Source of the DNA: Burkholderiales bacterium
Lineage (GTDB): Bacteria > Pseudomonadota > Gammaproteobacteria > Burkholderiales > Burkholderiaceae
DNA: 7,152 nt
NCBI GenBank assembly: GCA_947447845.1
Contig: CANFNO010000143.1
Location: 1 to 7,152 of the forward strand
Direction of reading: 5' to 3'
Made by a program: the position numbers and the translations under genes. Positions 6,122 through 7,152 of the stretch are shown here, in pieces. Each line of letters opens with the position of its first letter. Position 1 is the stretch's first letter. The notes beneath the pieces were generated by a model, which saw only the letters and a program-made list of their open reading frames with translations, was not told the DNA's origin and ran no database searches.

Positions 6122-7152
6122 ATGGACATGAAAACCTCTCCCCTTTCTTTGCTCAAAGACCCCAGCCTGCTCAAGACCGATGCCCTGATCAACGGACTGT
6201 GGGTGGCGGGCAGTTCCCGCTTTGACGTGCAGGACCCATCCAACGGCCACAAACTCGTGGACGTGGCCAACCTCGGCGCGGCCGATGCGGACGTGGCAAT
6301 TGCTGCTGCCAACGCAGCCTGGCCCGCCTGGAAGGCCAAGACCGCAAAAGAGCGCAGCATCATCATGCGCAAGTGGTTTGATTTGCTGATGGCCAACCAG
6401 GAAGACCTGGGCCGCATCATGACCGCCGAGCAGGGCAAACCCTTTGGCGAGGCCAAAGGCGAAGTGGCCTATGGCGCAAGTTTTGTCGAGTGGTTTGCCG
6501 AAGAAGCCAAGCGCGTTAACGGCGAGACTCTGCCCCAGTTTGACAACAACCGCCGACTGATGGTGATCAAGCAGCCCATCGGCGTATGCGCTGCCATCAC
6601 CCCCTGGAACTTCCCTCTGGCCATGATCACCCGCAAGGTGGCCCCGGCCCTGGCCGCCGGTTGCACCGTGATCATCAAACCCGCCGAGCTGACTCCGCTG
6701 ACCGCCTTGGCCGCTGCCGAGTTGGCCATGCGCGCTGGCATTCCGGCTGGCGTCTTGAACATGCTCAGCGCTGATGCCGACAACTCGATTGCCATTGGCA
6801 AAGTTATTTGTGCCAGCGACGTGGTGCGCCACCTGAGCTTTACCGGCTCCACCGAAGTCGGCCGCATCCTGATCAAGCAGTGCGCCGACACCGTGAAGAA
6901 ACTTTCGCTGGAACTCGGCGGCAACGCCCCCTTCATCGTGTTTGACGATGCGGACATTGACTCGGCTGTAGAAGGCGCATTGGCCAGCAAATACCGCAAC
7001 GCCGGGCAGACCTGCGTCTGCGCGAACCGCTTCTACGTGCAGGAAGGCGTCTACGACCAGTTCGTGGCCAAGTTCACCGCCAAGGTCAAAGCCATGAAGG
7101 TCGGCAACGGCTTTGAAGACGGCGTCATGCAAGGCCCGCTGATCGAAGACGC
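6122..7152 (+). CDS. gabD: succinate-semialdehyde dehydrogenase, NAD(P)-dependent (incomplete at right edge)
   Basis: This aldehyde-dehydrogenase enzyme oxidises succinate semialdehyde, the GabT product, to succinate. The visible 343 residues stay open to the window end; family members run about 480-490, so roughly 140 residues are missing. Landmarks in order: INGLWV (23-28), TPWNFP (160-165, catalytic Asn163), the cofactor-binding KPAELTPL (186-193), FTGSTEVG (240-247), ELGGNAP (264-270, general base Glu264) and NAGQTCVCANR (293-303, nucleophile Cys298). Recalled human SSADH residues Asn205, Arg213, Glu306, Arg334 and Cys340 map with a constant shift of 42 to Asn163, Arg171, Glu264, Arg292 and Cys298. 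Both arginines that hold the substrate carboxylate are thus present. Cys300 beside the nucleophile matches the partner of the human redox switch. The start is ATG 6122, with a modest GGA 9 nt upstream; another ATG two codons on (6128) would be too far from it. Glutarate-semialdehyde dehydrogenase (DavD) is a close alternative. Confidence 0.94.
   Translation, partial: MDMKTSPLSLLKDPSLLKTDALINGLWVAGSSRFDVQDPSNGHKLVDVANLGAADADVAIAAANAAWPAWKAKTAKERSIIMRKWFDLLMANQEDLGRIMTAEQGKPFGEAKGEVAYGASFVEWFAEEAKRVNGETLPQFDNNRRLMVIKQPIGVCAAITPWNFPLAMITRKVAPALAAGCTVIIKPAELTPLTALAAAELAMRAGIPAGVLNMLSADADNSIAIGKVICASDVVRHLSFTGSTEVGRILIKQCADTVKKLSLELGGNAPFIVFDDADIDSAVEGALASKYRNAGQTCVCANRFYVQEGVYDQFVAKFTAKVKAMKVGNGFEDGVMQGPLIED

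Noticed and set aside
6104..7132. A long open frame on the minus strand opposite gabD (342 codons).
   Set aside because: The plus frame carries every aldehyde-dehydrogenase landmark over the same span. The antisense protein is another His/Gly/Ala-rich shadow.
1..7152. Search by eye for mobile elements, CRISPR repeats, tRNA genes, toxin-antitoxin pairs or defence genes.
   Set aside because: No terminal inverted repeats, transposase motifs, regularly spaced repeats, tRNA-like folds or defence domains were seen. Base and codon use is even throughout, giving no sign of recent insertion.

Overview
The window comes from a GC-rich proteobacterium (roughly 60% G+C by eye). Protein style, codon use and gene order point to a betaproteobacterium of the Burkholderiales, probably the Comamonadaceae (Rhodoferax/Polaromonas/Acidovorax type). 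That placement is an inference from the look of the sequence, not from a search. Coding density is high and base use is even. I see no insertion sequence, phage gene, CRISPR array, tRNA or rRNA.

Layout: positions 1-245 (minus strand) hold the start of a GntR/MocR-family regulator that runs off the left edge. A 194-bp divergent control region (246-439) follows, with candidate back-to-back promoters flanking one imperfect palindrome. To the right, on the plus strand, are gabT (440-1741), an ABC-transporter ATPase (1755-2831), its periplasmic binding protein (2873-3904), two inner-membrane permeases (3929-5167 and 5170-5988), a 133-bp gap with a small hairpin, and gabD (6122 to the right edge, incomplete). 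Gaps of 13, 41, 24 and 2 bp from gabT to the second permease suggest one transcript. gabD may share it by read-through or have its own promoter.

Together the genes form a self-contained uptake and catabolism module for 4-aminobutyrate (GABA) or a close omega-amino acid. The binding protein, two permeases and ATPase would import the compound. GabT would transfer its amino group to 2-oxoglutarate, giving succinate semialdehyde and glutamate. GabD would oxidise the semialdehyde to succinate for the TCA cycle. The MocR-type regulator is well placed to sense the amino compound through a PLP-bound aminotransferase-like domain beyond the window. The transporter belongs to the polyamine (PotABCD) superfamily, but its place between gabT and gabD, and two residues in the binding protein, favour GABA over putrescine or spermidine.

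The individual families are known and I do not see a wholly new system. The points most worth a second look are the Arg/Asp pair in the binding protein, the roughly 140-residue periplasmic insertion in the first permease, and the compact operator between the divergent promoters.
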